In this document: piece after piece, positions 47,733-59,470 of the stretch
Layout of the letters: each line of letters opens with the position of its first letter
Position numbering within the stretch: position 1 is the first letter of the stretch
From: Siniperca chuatsi
Lineage: Eukaryota > Chordata > Actinopteri > Centrarchiformes > Sinipercidae
NCBI RefSeq assembly: GCF_020085105.1
Contig: NC_058052.1
Coordinates: 23,011,733-23,075,732, forward strand
Reading direction: 5' to 3'
Length of the DNA: 64,000 nt
Position numbers and translations under genes: made by a program
Notes under the pieces: generated by a model
Told to the model about the DNA's origin: nothing
Databases searched by the model: none
What the model saw: the letters and a program-made list of their open reading frames with translations, nothing else

Positions 47733-49945
47733 GCGCTCCTCCGCTTGCTGACTCCCCCCCTTCCTCCTCGACGCTCGCTTTCTCCACCATCTCTGAAGAT
47801 CTGCTCAAGACGTCCGGCAAAACACTCTGTATAACTCAATGGAAGTATTCTCTCTCTCTCTCTTTGTGAAGCCACTTTTTCTTTCAAAGCCGCAGGCCTC
47901 GTGAAGCCAACTTTGAAGTGTTATTGAACTGTAAATCCTCTCAATAACCCGGTCGTAGCACTTTAAGAGACTGAAGGACATCTATTTTGTCATTCGCAAA
48001 GAGCATCTCCGATTTTGGATGAGGGGGGAGAAAGGGGGGGCAAAGTGGGCGCAGTGAAGAGGCTGGTTGTCTTGTTCATATTTCATCCTTTCTTTTTTTT
48101 TTGTTAATTGTTATTTTTGATATTTATTTTTTGTTCTTGTCTTTTATAAAGAAGAAAAATACAAGTATATCTATGGTTGTCTCGTGAGGGGAAGTGTATA
48201 GTATTTTAACACTTGACTTACAGTACAACTAGAAAGTAGGGTATGAAGTGCCAACCAGAACATATCCAGAAACCAGTCCAAGTTATTACCTATCATCACC
48301 GCTGTCATTCATGCCGGACAAACTGACTCGTGACACTTCCAACTGCACGACTGTCATATTAGATGCAAAACTAAATTTCAGATTTTCTGACTTTTTGTCC
48401 TTAGTTTTAACTTGCATACGAGTAGTTTGGGTTAGACCAGTAAAGCTTCCAGTCACTTTTAGCACAGCAATTCATGTTTTTCTTTTTGAGCTAAGATTGC
48501 TAGTTTTATTCATACTTAAGAATGTGTTTATATTGTTGGAGATTATCCTTGTTTCCTGTCATGAAATTATAGGTAGATAAAATTAATGCCAAGAAAATGT
48601 CTTTCCAAAATAATTTGTGGCTGCAAACTGCTACGTGGTTTACTGTTGAAGCATTTTGCGTTTAACAGTGTGCATCCACAAGACAATCTCCAATACAAAG
48701 AATAGCTCTGCACTCACACTGACGAATGAACTATAGACTTTTATTTAATGTTAAGAACAGAGACTGGATGGACTTGGCTTAGAACTGAGAGGAATAGTTT
48801 GAGAGTGAAAAATGGTGAGATACATATACACCATTTGTGCGAGTATATAGCAATTTAAGAGACTTATCTGCAGGCAGCATTTTTTTAAACAATATGTGTA
48901 TATTAGGTAATCAATGTGTGCTCATGTTCTTTAACAGCAAGAGGATGTTTTCCCTCTGCTTTACATGAGCCCTTCTGAATACTTACCTTTCTCAGTACAG
49001 CGCAGGACGGGTCAGAGTTTTCTTTGACACAAACACCTAAAATCTTAACATGTTGGCATGATCAGTGTGCAAAGGAATAGCCTGTATATTGTAGATTTTT
49101 TTAACGTGTACATTTGAAAAGTTGGCTTCTTCTCCGACTTCTTTTTTCGGTCACAGTCATCTCATTTTCTCCCCCTCCCTCCCACTAATACAAACAGGGA
49201 GAAGAACATAAATTCAACTAAATTTTGATCTCTAAGGGAAAAATGCTTCCTACTATAAACGGCATTGGGATAGCTTTTTGTTTTGCTTTGGAGTCTGACT
49301 GCTGGTTTGAACAGGAGTTTTCAGTCAGAGATGTGAATCTGGAGTGCTCTGTCCCTTATCCCAAAGCTCTGCACGGCTTGGGCCTCCTGTGCTTGCATGA
49401 CATGGAAATATATTTTTTTGTTGTGCATGTAGATCCATTTTTTGAAATAATCCTCTTGTTTACACATGGATGGTGATGTTAATATATTTAAGAATTTAAT
49501 GGTATACAATATGGATGTTGCCAAACTTTGGTAAATGTACACATATTATGAGAGGTAATCCAAATGAACTGAACTACATATAACTTTTGTATTTTACCCA
49601 GGTCAGCGAGATGCTTCTATTCCAGTAAAAGTTGCATATCTGATCCTGTCTCAAACTGCCACACACTGTACTCAGCTTAAAGGGGAAAATTTGATGGTTT
49701 TTTTTCTCTTTTGTATATAAGTATTTGTTAAATGCAATTCTGGCTCTCTGTTCTCTGTATAGTTCAGACCATGCTTTAGTTTAAGTGCTATTTTTTTCTC
49801 TGAGGGACTTATTTTTAGTTTGTGTGGGGAAATCGCTGAAAAGATTTGAGAACCTTTTTCTGCATGCTGCATCTTATGCTGTGGGGCTGTTGGAAACTTG
49901 ATACTGTATGAAAATTAAATTTAAATAAACTTTGAAATGTTGAAA
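47733..49945 (+). other. ppp3r1: ppp3r1 3'UTR
   Basis: Non-coding DNA after the stop, ending with a plausible AATAAA at 49924-49929. This makes a 2.2-kb 3'UTR, in keeping with the long UTR of the mammalian gene. Short frames in it show no similarity. Confidence 0.6.
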
Positions 49946-50124
49946 GTAATGGATTTCTGTAACTTCATTGAAACCTCATTTCCCTTCATGTTACTGACAG
50001 GAGCCGTACAGTCAAACTAGATTTGTCAGGGGACAGCATACAGTCATCTTTAAGTATTATTGAATTTGTTCTTGGTCCAAAACCTGACATCTTATACACT
50101 TCAGTGACAAAATTAAACTAATTT

Positions 50125-50399
50125 GTTAATGGGGATTGAAATTATTTATTTACACAAACTCATGTTTACAGATAATTGCACACTGTTTATGCATTTATCA
50201 TGATTTTCCTCATATTTTGGGTCAACTGATCCAAAACTGTGTTACCATGAAACCAGGTGACAGCTTAAAACATGAGGCCATAACAATGAGGTGTCAGTCC
50301 AAAACACAGTCTTGGTCTTAATCCATCAACACAGATCAAAGTGGGAAGTTCACCAGCCGATGGGGGTAAGAATAAATACACACAGCAGCCGATAAGACT
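50125..50399 (-). other. pno1: pno1 3'UTR (presumed)
   Basis: This lies between the pno1 stop and a minus-strand AATAAA at 50145-50150. ppp3r1 and pno1 converge, with only about 200 bp between their predicted 3' ends. Confidence 0.45.
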
Positions 50400-53398
50400 T
50401 CAGAATCTCTCCGCAGTCCGGCTAGCCACCACCCTGATGTTGCCGTAGACCTTTGAAGGTGGACTTCCTGTACGGGCAAAAAGGGTTTAAAGGTCACTTC
50501 TCAGCACTACATGTGGATTCAAAGAGTTATGTTCTAAATATGACATCAGTCATGTGATCTACTTTTGGTGTACTGTATTAATCAAATATAAAAACAATTA
50601 CTTTCTTACCTAAGATTAAGTTACATATCGCTGTCCGGGCCATCTTGATATTCTGGAAAGACCCTAATATGTGAACTTTTCTGTTAAGAGACAGATGAAG
50701 GAGTGTTAAATGCTTCAGTTAAGAGAAACGAGAAATGCGACATTTCTCTGGTTTAAGAACTTGTACACCAACACTTCCATATGGGTTCAAGAGAAAAGCA
50801 CAATATTCTGAGGTAAGAATTCCCTGTAGATAATTCTATATCACAATAGTATGTTTCTGCATTTAACAACAAAACATGGCAATGTTGATGTGTTATTATA
50901 ATTCAGCAAAGTTTTGGATGAGTGAATCCATCTCCTGTGTTGAAATGTAAAAACAGTGTTAGCTCATAAAAAGTAGATATGTTTCAGACTTGGTCATTTG
51001 GAGATAATTTGATTTTAGAATAGTAATGCACAAAACTTTAGTGTCTATGGAACATTTATCTTAGGGCTGTAGCAGTGCGTGACAAGAAAGCAAAAACAGT
51101 TTTTCACAGTTCTACTACAGGAAACTATGTTTGCAAAAGTGCAATGAAATAACAGACCAAAAAAAAAAAAAAAAGTGATTAATAATCATGGAAATAAAAT
51201 AGTACCCGCAAAATGAACATGATTATCATTTTACAGTAATGGTGCAGGAATAGTACTCACGTGTCTGCAAGCACAATGCGAGTCTTTGTGACATTTTCAA
51301 TGGTGAATTTGGTTTTTCCTCCCTTCCCTGCTATTCTTCCTATGGCTCTGGATAAATGGTCTCCCTTCAGAGGTTTCACTGCCAAGACAGACAACACGAG
51401 AAAACAATTAAAAACACACCAAGAGATTGGACATCATTGGAGTTAATTTTGCAGCAGGGAATGAAAAGAAGCACCATGTCAGTGTCATCTTACCGTCTGT
51501 GACATCAAAGGTTTCTAGGAAAAGCTCATCTAATCTGATGAGAGCTAGGGCATCCTGGGAAGAGAAAGTGTGAGTGTTACATCACAAACCAAAATCAAAC
51601 AAGGTTCAAGGGACATTCACAAAACATCAAGAATCAAATATTGTGACAGCTATTATAAAGCGCTTAAAAGTGCTTCAATTTGAGTTTGAGTCTATCCAAA
51701 GTAAAATATGACCACTATAGTCCATGAAAGCTGACAAAGATAATATTTAAAGAATGAACTTGTCATTCTTGTTTAAATAATGGGCCTTTAAATTAAGGAA
51801 TATTCAAACAAAAATATTCTCAACATTTAATAAATTAAATAAAAACAAATACAAAAGCTCACTGCAGGTTTTACAGACTGTTTTCTTGTGGTTTCATCTT
51901 ATTAGCAGTAGACGACACTGACTTGTTGATGTCAAATATTTGATAAAAGTTCAATATAAACTCACCAATAATAAGATCTAGTCCTAATCCAAAATCTCTA
52001 CCACTGGCCCTAAACTTTACGTTGGTTTGACAAATACACATTTTGTAGAAAAACAGAGAAATCTGAAAAAAAAAAAAAAACATACCACAGCCAAAATGAA
52101 AACATTAGTGTACTTACTTCAACCTGGAATCCTAGAACAAATGCTCTGACAAAATCAGTTGCTTTTGTGAGCGAGCCAATGTCCTGTGTGTCTTTGCATG
52201 TCTGAAAGAAGTAAGGTATATTACACACATATTAGACACAACTGTGGGTACCAGAGAAAAACAGTACAGGTGAGCATTGTTGTAAAAAAAAAAAAAGTCT
52301 CAGTAATGTCAACATTGTTTAAATGTGCTGGGGAATCTTACTTTGATTTCAACATTCCTAGTTTTAAGGTTGAATCTAACTTGAAGCTGTAGGTTTTCTA
52401 CAATGGGGGTGAAAATCTTCAGCCAGTTTTCCTTCAGCGGGGTGTATCTGTGAGCTGGGACAGCAATTTTGCGCATCTCATCTGGTCCCTGAAACACACA
52501 CGAACCAATTATCATCATACTGTGAAACAACATTAACAAACTGTTTGAATACCACTTTAGTTACTTATAGTTACAAAACTTAACAATGCCTTAATGGAAA
52601 ACACACACACAATTAAAAAGTTAAAGTCGTGCAGTCCACAGTCCCTAAGGCATGGGTAGAAGTATTAGCAGCACCATGTACTTCGGTATTAAAAGTAAAG
52701 TACACTTGTTATTGTGACTGATTGTCCTTTTCAGCATTTAATTACCGATGCATTAATCTGCAATGTTAATTTCAAAGTTGTGGGTGGTCTCACTAATCCT
52801 TATACTGCTAGGTAGATATTAGCTATGAATATTTCATGAGCTTATCAAATGGTTTGCATTTAAAAACTTATTCTGCAAAAGTAGTTAGTGACGGCAGCTA
52901 CTACATAAGAGTATTGAGTGAAATAAAAATTAAAAAGTCTCAAGTGCTAGAAGAACTAGAGAGAACAAAACTGTACACAATACTTACTGTTGTTTTGCTT
53001 CCCCCCCCCCCCGTGCCACTAGTACAACATACAGTAGCTTTATTTAGTGCAGTCAAAAGACTATACTGCGCAAGCGCAAAATAGTTAATGTCTTAACAGA
53101 GCTAATATTTTGTGACGAAGACAAATAACACTGAATAAACACTTTATATCGAATACCATTGAGACAGCACATACAGCACATGTACACAGACAGTAGTTAC
53201 CTTTAATTTGTCGCCTGAAATTGGTGGAAACTGCGGTCGCTTGCTTGCCACGGCCTCGTCTGTGTCCATGCCCATTCCATCTTGTTCACGTTTTCGTTTC
53301 TGAGTCTTTTTAGACTTTACCTTTGTGAAAGAATCTGTGTCATCTTTACTCTCCATGGCAGCGCTAGCGGCTGGGGTTGTACTGTTATTAGTGTCCAT
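50400..53398 (-). CDS. pno1: RNA-binding protein PNO1 (Partner of NOB1)
   Basis: This KH-domain factor is needed for 18S rRNA 3'-end maturation. It sits on pre-40S particles, holds the endonuclease NOB1 off until late steps, and acts in nucleolus and cytoplasm. Exons from 5' to 3' on the minus strand: 53398-53201, 52488-52342, 52201-52118, 51554-51494, 51378-51261, 50680-50610, 50467-50400. Phases agree throughout, giving 248 aa (human 252). The N-terminal 65 residues are charged and variable ([13 protein letters not shown]). The core follows with [20 protein letters not shown], then [14 protein letters not shown], then the second KH domain with [19 protein letters not shown] (GKGG loop), [20 protein letters not shown] and a C-terminus ending ASRTAERF. 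The first ATG is at 53398; the codon before it is GTG. An internal Met15 (MESKDD) resembles the human start and could also be used. Confidence 0.97.
53001..53012. repeat. Poly-C tract in pno1 intron 1
   Basis: Twelve C in a row. It is a likely length-variable site and prone to sequencing error. Confidence 0.95.
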
Positions 53399-53807
53399 CA
53401 CGGATCTAGTTTTATATCCGATTTAGCAATCAAAACTAGGCAGAAGACGGCCACAGAAGCATGAGTGTCCTCGTGCAACGAAAAGGACCCAAACAGCCAC
53501 ATCGTCGACGCCTGTAGAGTGAAAATAATGACTGCTTGTGTCGTAATTGGCAAATATTTCTCATTGGGTTACTCCAATTGAGTTTGACACAGTAAAATAT
53601 ATGGATACATCGTCTATGTATCTCAAATACGTAAAATGTTACTTGAAATGTGTACATTTTGTCAGGCATTTCTTTAGGCAGTCGCACGCTCAGCTGTAAG
53701 AGGGTCGCGACGTCATTTGTTTAGGCAGCAAGCTGCCCTGAACGGTTTCTTGGTACTTTTACAAGAGAAATTCAACCGTTTTACATATTATCTCCCAAAC
53801 AGCAAAT
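53399..53807. promoter_or_regulatory. Bidirectional promoter region of pno1 and wdr92
   Basis: The two start codons are 409 bp apart on opposite strands. There is no clear TATA box. GCGACGTCATTTG at 53707-53719 resembles a CRE/ATF site one base off TGACGTCA. CpGs cluster near 53410-53520 and 53690-53715. The human genes are arranged in the same way. Confidence 0.7.
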
Positions 53808-54191
53808 ATGTCATCGCCACTATCAAAGCCTCAGATTATTGTGCATATTCAGAAGAGTTTGAACTACACCGTTTTTGACAGTAAATGGATTCCCTGCAGC
53901 GCGAAGTTTGTCTGCCTGGGGAACTTTCCTAGAGGAACCGGAGTAATGCAAATATATGAAGTGCAGCACGGAGAGGCTCAGCTTATTAAGGAGGTAGATA
54001 ACACGTAAACATTCTACGCTTGTTTACTCTTGTCCTCTTTCTTCTGAAAAATTCATCATGCAAACGGCTTGTCTTAGGGTTAGCTAGCTTATCTAGCTTA
54101 GAAGAGTCTTGCTCGGTTATTGTCGCCATAGCGACAGGCAACATCAAGACAGCCAATGACCTCTACTAGTCAAAAGTTTTTGAACACCCCA

Positions 54192-54243
<52 letters not shown>

Positions 54244-57200
54244 CAGATGCTAGAACTGTTGGTAACATACAGTATACAGCTTAAACTTCTTGACCTGCCT
54301 AGTGCACCTGTTCTTATTAGAGGTCCTTCTACTGCACAGACATTAAACTGCCACCACTGGAGGCAAATGGTACCTCACAACAATAATGTGGCAATGTAGT
54401 ACGACTCTGATAAATGTCTCAGAGAGAAAATGCCTTAATGTGCTTTGAGCACTGTAACATACTGGCAACAAAATCATCTTATGGATATGTATCTTGACAT
54501 CTAGCAGACATAAAGGTACAGCTGAACTGCAATGTTAATTTTAAAGTTGTTGGTGGTCTCACAAATCCTTTTTATTGCGGGGTAGTTACCTTAAGGCTTC
54601 ACAGGCTGGTACTTGACTAATCACTTTTAGTTCTAACTTTTTGGTTAGTGGGTCAGTGATTGATTATATCTGGGTCATTTGAATTTAATAAACTGTCACA
54701 AACATTTCTCATTTCTCTCACACTTACTTATCTAGTTTTTAAATTGAGGGTGTTTGCCATTAACACATTGCTCTTGATTGAACCACAAATAAGTATATAG
54801 TGTTCCTTTCTTAATGCTATTTCACTGCTTGTTGCATTGTCCCATTCTTGGAGCTCAAGCTTCCCTCTGATATGTTTCAGGTAGAGAAACCTAAACCCAT
54901 AAAGTGTGGGACATTTGGGGCCACCTCTCTTCAACAAAGACACATAGCAACTGGGGATTTTGATGGAAATCTCAATATATGGTATGTTATCCACATCCAC
55001 TGATGTAACAAAAGAGTTTCCCCTTGGGGATCAATAAAATAAAGTATTTCTGATGTTACACCATTTGTCTCTTGCCAGTAATGGCATTAAATGAAATGGT
55101 GAAAAGAAGATTTTAATTCAAATGTTTAATAACAAACCATTTCATGTGCTAACTGTAGAGCCTAAATTCAACACTGTTTTAATTTCAAAGGCTCAATTGG
55201 ACAATTATAATTGGCCTCTTAATGGAAAAGTTATTCAATATTTTTAAGATGAATTGCTGTCTGACTGAATTGAAAGTGGGTTCACACTGAATGTGTTTTT
55301 AAGTCTACTGGTTCATTCAGTGCAAATGCTTCTGTTGTCAACAGGAATCTGGAGATGCCTGAAGTGCCAGTGTACACTGTAAAGGCCCACAAAGAGATAG
55401 TGAATAGCATCGATGGTGTTGGCGGCCTGGGGATTGGCGATGGCGCACCTGAGATAGTCACTGGAAGTAGAGATGGTAAGAGAGTTTAATGTAGTTTACA
55501 ATTAAAACCTTAAGTAATTTAAGTACAGAAAGAAGTTAGCTAAAACGTCAAAATCCCATTGGTGTTACAGGGACAGTAAAGGTGTGGGATCCTAGACAGA
55601 AGGATTCACCTGTAGCCAACATGGAGCCCATGGAAGGAGAAACCAAGAGGGACTGCTGGACTGTTGCATTTGGTGTGTAAAATTAGTTTTCAGCTTTCGA
55701 AAGTACCTATATCCACAACTTTTAGATAACCATGGTTGTTTTAGAAATGCGACCGGTCCAGTGTTAGACTTTTCAAGTGCACATGTATACATCCTCATAG
55801 TATAAGCCCAGGTTTATCCATGCCTTCTATACACAAAAGGTGGGTGAATTGTGTCCGGGTTGTGTAGAAGGAAAACAATTATCCTCCCACTCTCATGCTC
55901 TGCCCTGTGCACAGAACAAAAGAATACTACATTAACAGGCAAAGCACAACAGTCTTTGTGCACCAATGACAATGTAGCCCTAAAACCTTGTTTGAGTCTA
56001 TTTTCTGTGATCTTTTCCATTAAGTATAAATACTTACCTGGTGTTTTCATTGCTTCAAAATTCCAAACCAGCTTTGAAAGTATTGATTTACCATCATGAA
56101 TGAAAACAGTGTTCATTTTCCTTTGACCCTCTCATTACAGGTCATGCCTTCAATGATCAGGACCGCTGTGTGTGTGCTGGCTATGACAATGGCGACATCA
56201 AACTCTTTGACCTGCGGAATATGTCTCTACGGTGGGAAACCAACATTAAAAATGGGGTGAGGTGAACACTTGTATTGAAATGGTGAGACATAAAAAACAT
56301 CTGCCAATAAGTGGTGTGACAGCCCCAGGGGCATGTGATTTTTGTGAAATTGTTGATGTAAAATATTTCAGGGGAAGATTTTCCCCTTGATTTCTTCTTC
56401 ATGTGGCCAGCGTGGCACCACAGCAAGAACATTACAAACATTTCTGAAGAAAATGGGAACTCAAACTGACAGTGATTCAGTCAACTCCGCTCTGAAACAC
56501 AAAGAGTAGTCCTCATATTTAGAACTGATGTTTTTATTAGGATAAAATGTCCAAACATACTTTATTTCTTCTGCACTGCAACCTGCCCTTGAATCATAAC
56601 ATAGACAAAAACAGGGACAGATGTGGAGACAGAGCGAAAATGACTTCCCAGCATCATTTAGACTGTACATAAAACCACAGGGGATGTTTGAGGTGAATGC
56701 ATGTTCCCTTCTCACGCCACATACACAAGCACTGCACTGATTTTATTACACAGTCGTCTCTCTTAGTCATCACCTCATGAACGTAGATGAACCAGCCAGG
56801 GGTCATTATGTACATTTCAACACATTCTGTTGTATGGAAAATAGTTTGTGGTGGAGCCATGCCATGTGATAAATGTCCAGAGAGTGACTGTTATTTTTTC
56901 TTCCATCATGACCAGGTGTGCTGTGTGGAGTTTGACAGGAAAGACATCAACATGAACAAGCTGGTGGCCACCTCACTGGAGGGAAAATTCCACGTCTTTG
57001 ACATGAGGACCCAGCACCTCACCAAGGGTTTCGCCTCCGTTTCCGAAAAGGTAATTGACCTGGGTGGAGAGAGCCAGACGGATGTTTGGCTCCTATGAAT
57101 GGGGAAAATGTCAAAAGGTTATTATCATTATTATTATTTTTACATTTGTATGGTACAGAGGGAAATGGGGGCGCACGTCGTTTTGATTGTTTTCACAGCT

Positions 57201-58630
57201 GGAAGTGTTTGGGGTTGTGTTTGTCTAACATTCTCTGTGGCTTTATGACACTGGCCAAAAATGACACTGAGCCGGTGAAGAGAGAGAAGTGTGGCTTTTT
57301 GTGGGAAAATGCTAGAAAAACACACTTAAATCGGCATTAGTGCACAGCCCAGCTCACCAAGTGTTTGCTAGGTCTGAGAGATCAGAGGCCTCAGCTTTCT
57401 AAATATTTGTCCAGTTCTTCTGAGCGATCAACAGTTGGCACATCAGTGTCTCCAACCATGAATCATAAGGTTCCACCAGATACTTTGGTCTAAAAAAAGA
57501 TATCAGTGTAGCTCTACAACAAGTCTTAACACTAAGCTTTGAAATTTGTAAATTATATTGTTTTATATATTATCATAATAAACATCTCAAAACTGTAGAT
57601 GAAAATTTGCAGTCATATTCACAGTGTCTAGGCCACCCTCTGGCTAGTGGATTCTTAAGGCACCATTGGCTGTTTTTGTTTTTTTATGTAGGATATAGTT
57701 GTTGGTTTTTTTTTTGTCTTTTCCATGTCAGCATATTTATGTGTTGCATTACCGAATTGTTTCAATGAACTCATTAATAATGTTCCCACTATTTTTCTGG
57801 AGGTGTTCTGCATATGTTAAGGCAAAGTAATGGCTTTCCACAATCCAGTTTGGCCAGTTGACACAAGGAAAAGTGGAGCGTTGGGGAAGGTGGGGGCAGG
57901 GGAAAGAGGCCTGATAGCAAAAGATCACACCAGGGAAAAAAACTATTCCATCAATGATATAACTTTAAACAGAGTTTAGAATTTACCAAAGGAAGAGTCA
58001 AAACTGTGTATGGGACAACAAGCTTGACAAAATTACACAACAGCAAGGCCACATTATTTGACCCTCAGCAGATTGAAGTGGTTGAGACGTTTTCTACACA
58101 CGTTTACAGTGTCTTGACAGGTGCTAGAAATGAATTTTGCAAATGATCAAGCAAATGATCCCTCTTCTTTATTTTAGGCTCATAAATCAACCATCTGGCA
58201 GGTGAGGCATTTGCCTCAAAACAGAGACATCTTTATGAGTACAGGGGGAGCAGGCAGCTTACATCTATGGAAATAGTGAGTAATCCATCATCCATCAACT
58301 ACAACAATGTTTTTTCCCATTTCAAGATAAATAAGCACTCATCATGATGGTTGTTTTATAGGAATCAAATTTCCTGCCTTACTATAAACTAATCTATAAA
58401 ATATTTGTTTTGTCATTTCCAGTGAGTATCCCGCTCAGAGAAGCAAGAAGGACTCAGATGGCGGGGATGTGGGCGTAGCCGGCTCTGTCAACCTCTTACA
58501 GAACGTCACTCTGTCCACTCAGCCAATTGCCAGCCTGGACTGGAGCCCCGACAAGCAGGGCCTGTGTGTGTGTTCAGGCTTTGACCAGTCTGTCCGTGTG
58601 CTCATTGTCACCAAACTCAACGTGGTGTGA
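53808..58630 (+). CDS. wdr92: WDR92 / DNAAF10, dynein axonemal assembly factor
   Basis: This WD40-repeat cytoplasmic protein works with the R2TP and prefoldin-like chaperones to assemble axonemal dynein arms. Exons: 53808-53993, 54881-54981, 55345-55475, 55571-55672, 56141-56256, 56916-57050, 58178-58275, 58423-58630. All are GT-AG and phase-consistent, giving 358 aa (human 357). The start [15 protein letters not shown] and blocks such as [66 protein letters not shown] and [10 protein letters not shown] are strong family matches. Blade ends GNLNIWN, GTVKVWD, GDIKLFD, FHVFD and SLHLWK mark the propeller. The C-terminus is [14 protein letters not shown]. It is divergent from pno1. A likely poly(A) signal ATTAAA is at 59241-59246. 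Confidence 0.97.
54122..54135. promoter_or_regulatory. wdr92: X-box-like (RFX) site in wdr92 intron 1
   Basis: GTCGCCATAGCGAC is an imperfect palindrome that fits GTNRCC, a 2-base spacer and RGYAAC with one mismatch. It lies about 130 bp downstream of exon 1. RFX factors drive cilia genes through such sites, which would suit a dynein assembly factor. GGCAAC at 54137-54142 is a further half-site. This is a sequence match only. Confidence 0.4.
54192..54242. repeat. TA microsatellite in wdr92 intron 1
   Basis: About 25 TA units. The preceding TAGTCAAAAGTTTTTGAACA resembles the end of a fish DNA transposon, but the rest was not recognised. Confidence 0.95.
55008..55052 (+). mobile_element. Retroelement 3' tail fragment in wdr92 intron 2
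   Basis: AGAGTTTCCCCTTGGGGATC followed by AATAAAATAAAGTATTTCTG is the common tail of fish LINEs/SINEs. Only the tail is present. Confidence 0.45.
57051..58177 (+). other. wdr92: wdr92 intron 6
   Basis: Donor GTAATT (unusual after position 4), acceptor TATTTTAG. No exon or repeat was recognised. Open frames within it are not supported. Confidence 0.75.
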
Positions 58631-59470
58631 AAAAGCAGACCACAACAAAGACTGATAATGAAGATCTGTGCAGCCTGATACAAAATGAGACACAGCTGCA
58701 GATGCACCAGTAGGGTGTAAATCACTGCCCTTTTGTGAGGCTGAATGATATTTTATTAGAAGAGAACAATTTCCTACTGTGGACCTTGGTGGCTGTCTAT
58801 CTAGATTTTGTACAATTGATACTCATCTCTAGACTTATCTTGCCAGAAAACCATTTAACTCACATGAAGTGGGAAATCCTATGTTGGGGTTATGTTGTTT
58901 TGTGTCTATCCCTGAAAATGCTATCCCTGAAAAATATGTAGTGCTTGGCTGAGTCCTGCAGGCAATGTTATCCTGTAGTGCAGAGGAATACCACTGTAAC
59001 ACAATGATACATTTCCCGTAATATTGAAAAGCCTCTATTGGGATGAAGAAATGAGTCATATAGCCTCTGGCTTGGAATAACATGTTGGGGATCAAGATTT
59101 AATTTCTTTATTTCCATCTTTGTAGGATGCTCACTGTCTTTTGTTGCACTATTGGTGAATGCTGTTGTACTCCAGTTTTGTCTATTGTTAAAGTTGTCAC
59201 TTTTGATATGTAATTTCTATTGAGAACTCTGTGTTTTCAAATTAAATGTGCCTTTGGAGAAAAAGATAAACATTTTCACAGTGTCCTCTGTCCAATATGA
59301 ATGGCTTATCTATAACATCAGGTGCAGGTAAAGTCAAGAGGATTTCTGTATCTATGAACAAAGTGTCTTATCAGCTCAAGACAAAAGATGTGTCTTTTTA
59401 AGCAAACTGTGACTCACTTAAGGATACAAAAAGATAAATATAGGTATTTGTTAGAGGGTTACAAGTATTA

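Noticed and set aside
53399..53401. Extra N-terminal Met for pno1
   Set aside because: The codon is GTG; the first ATG is at 53398.
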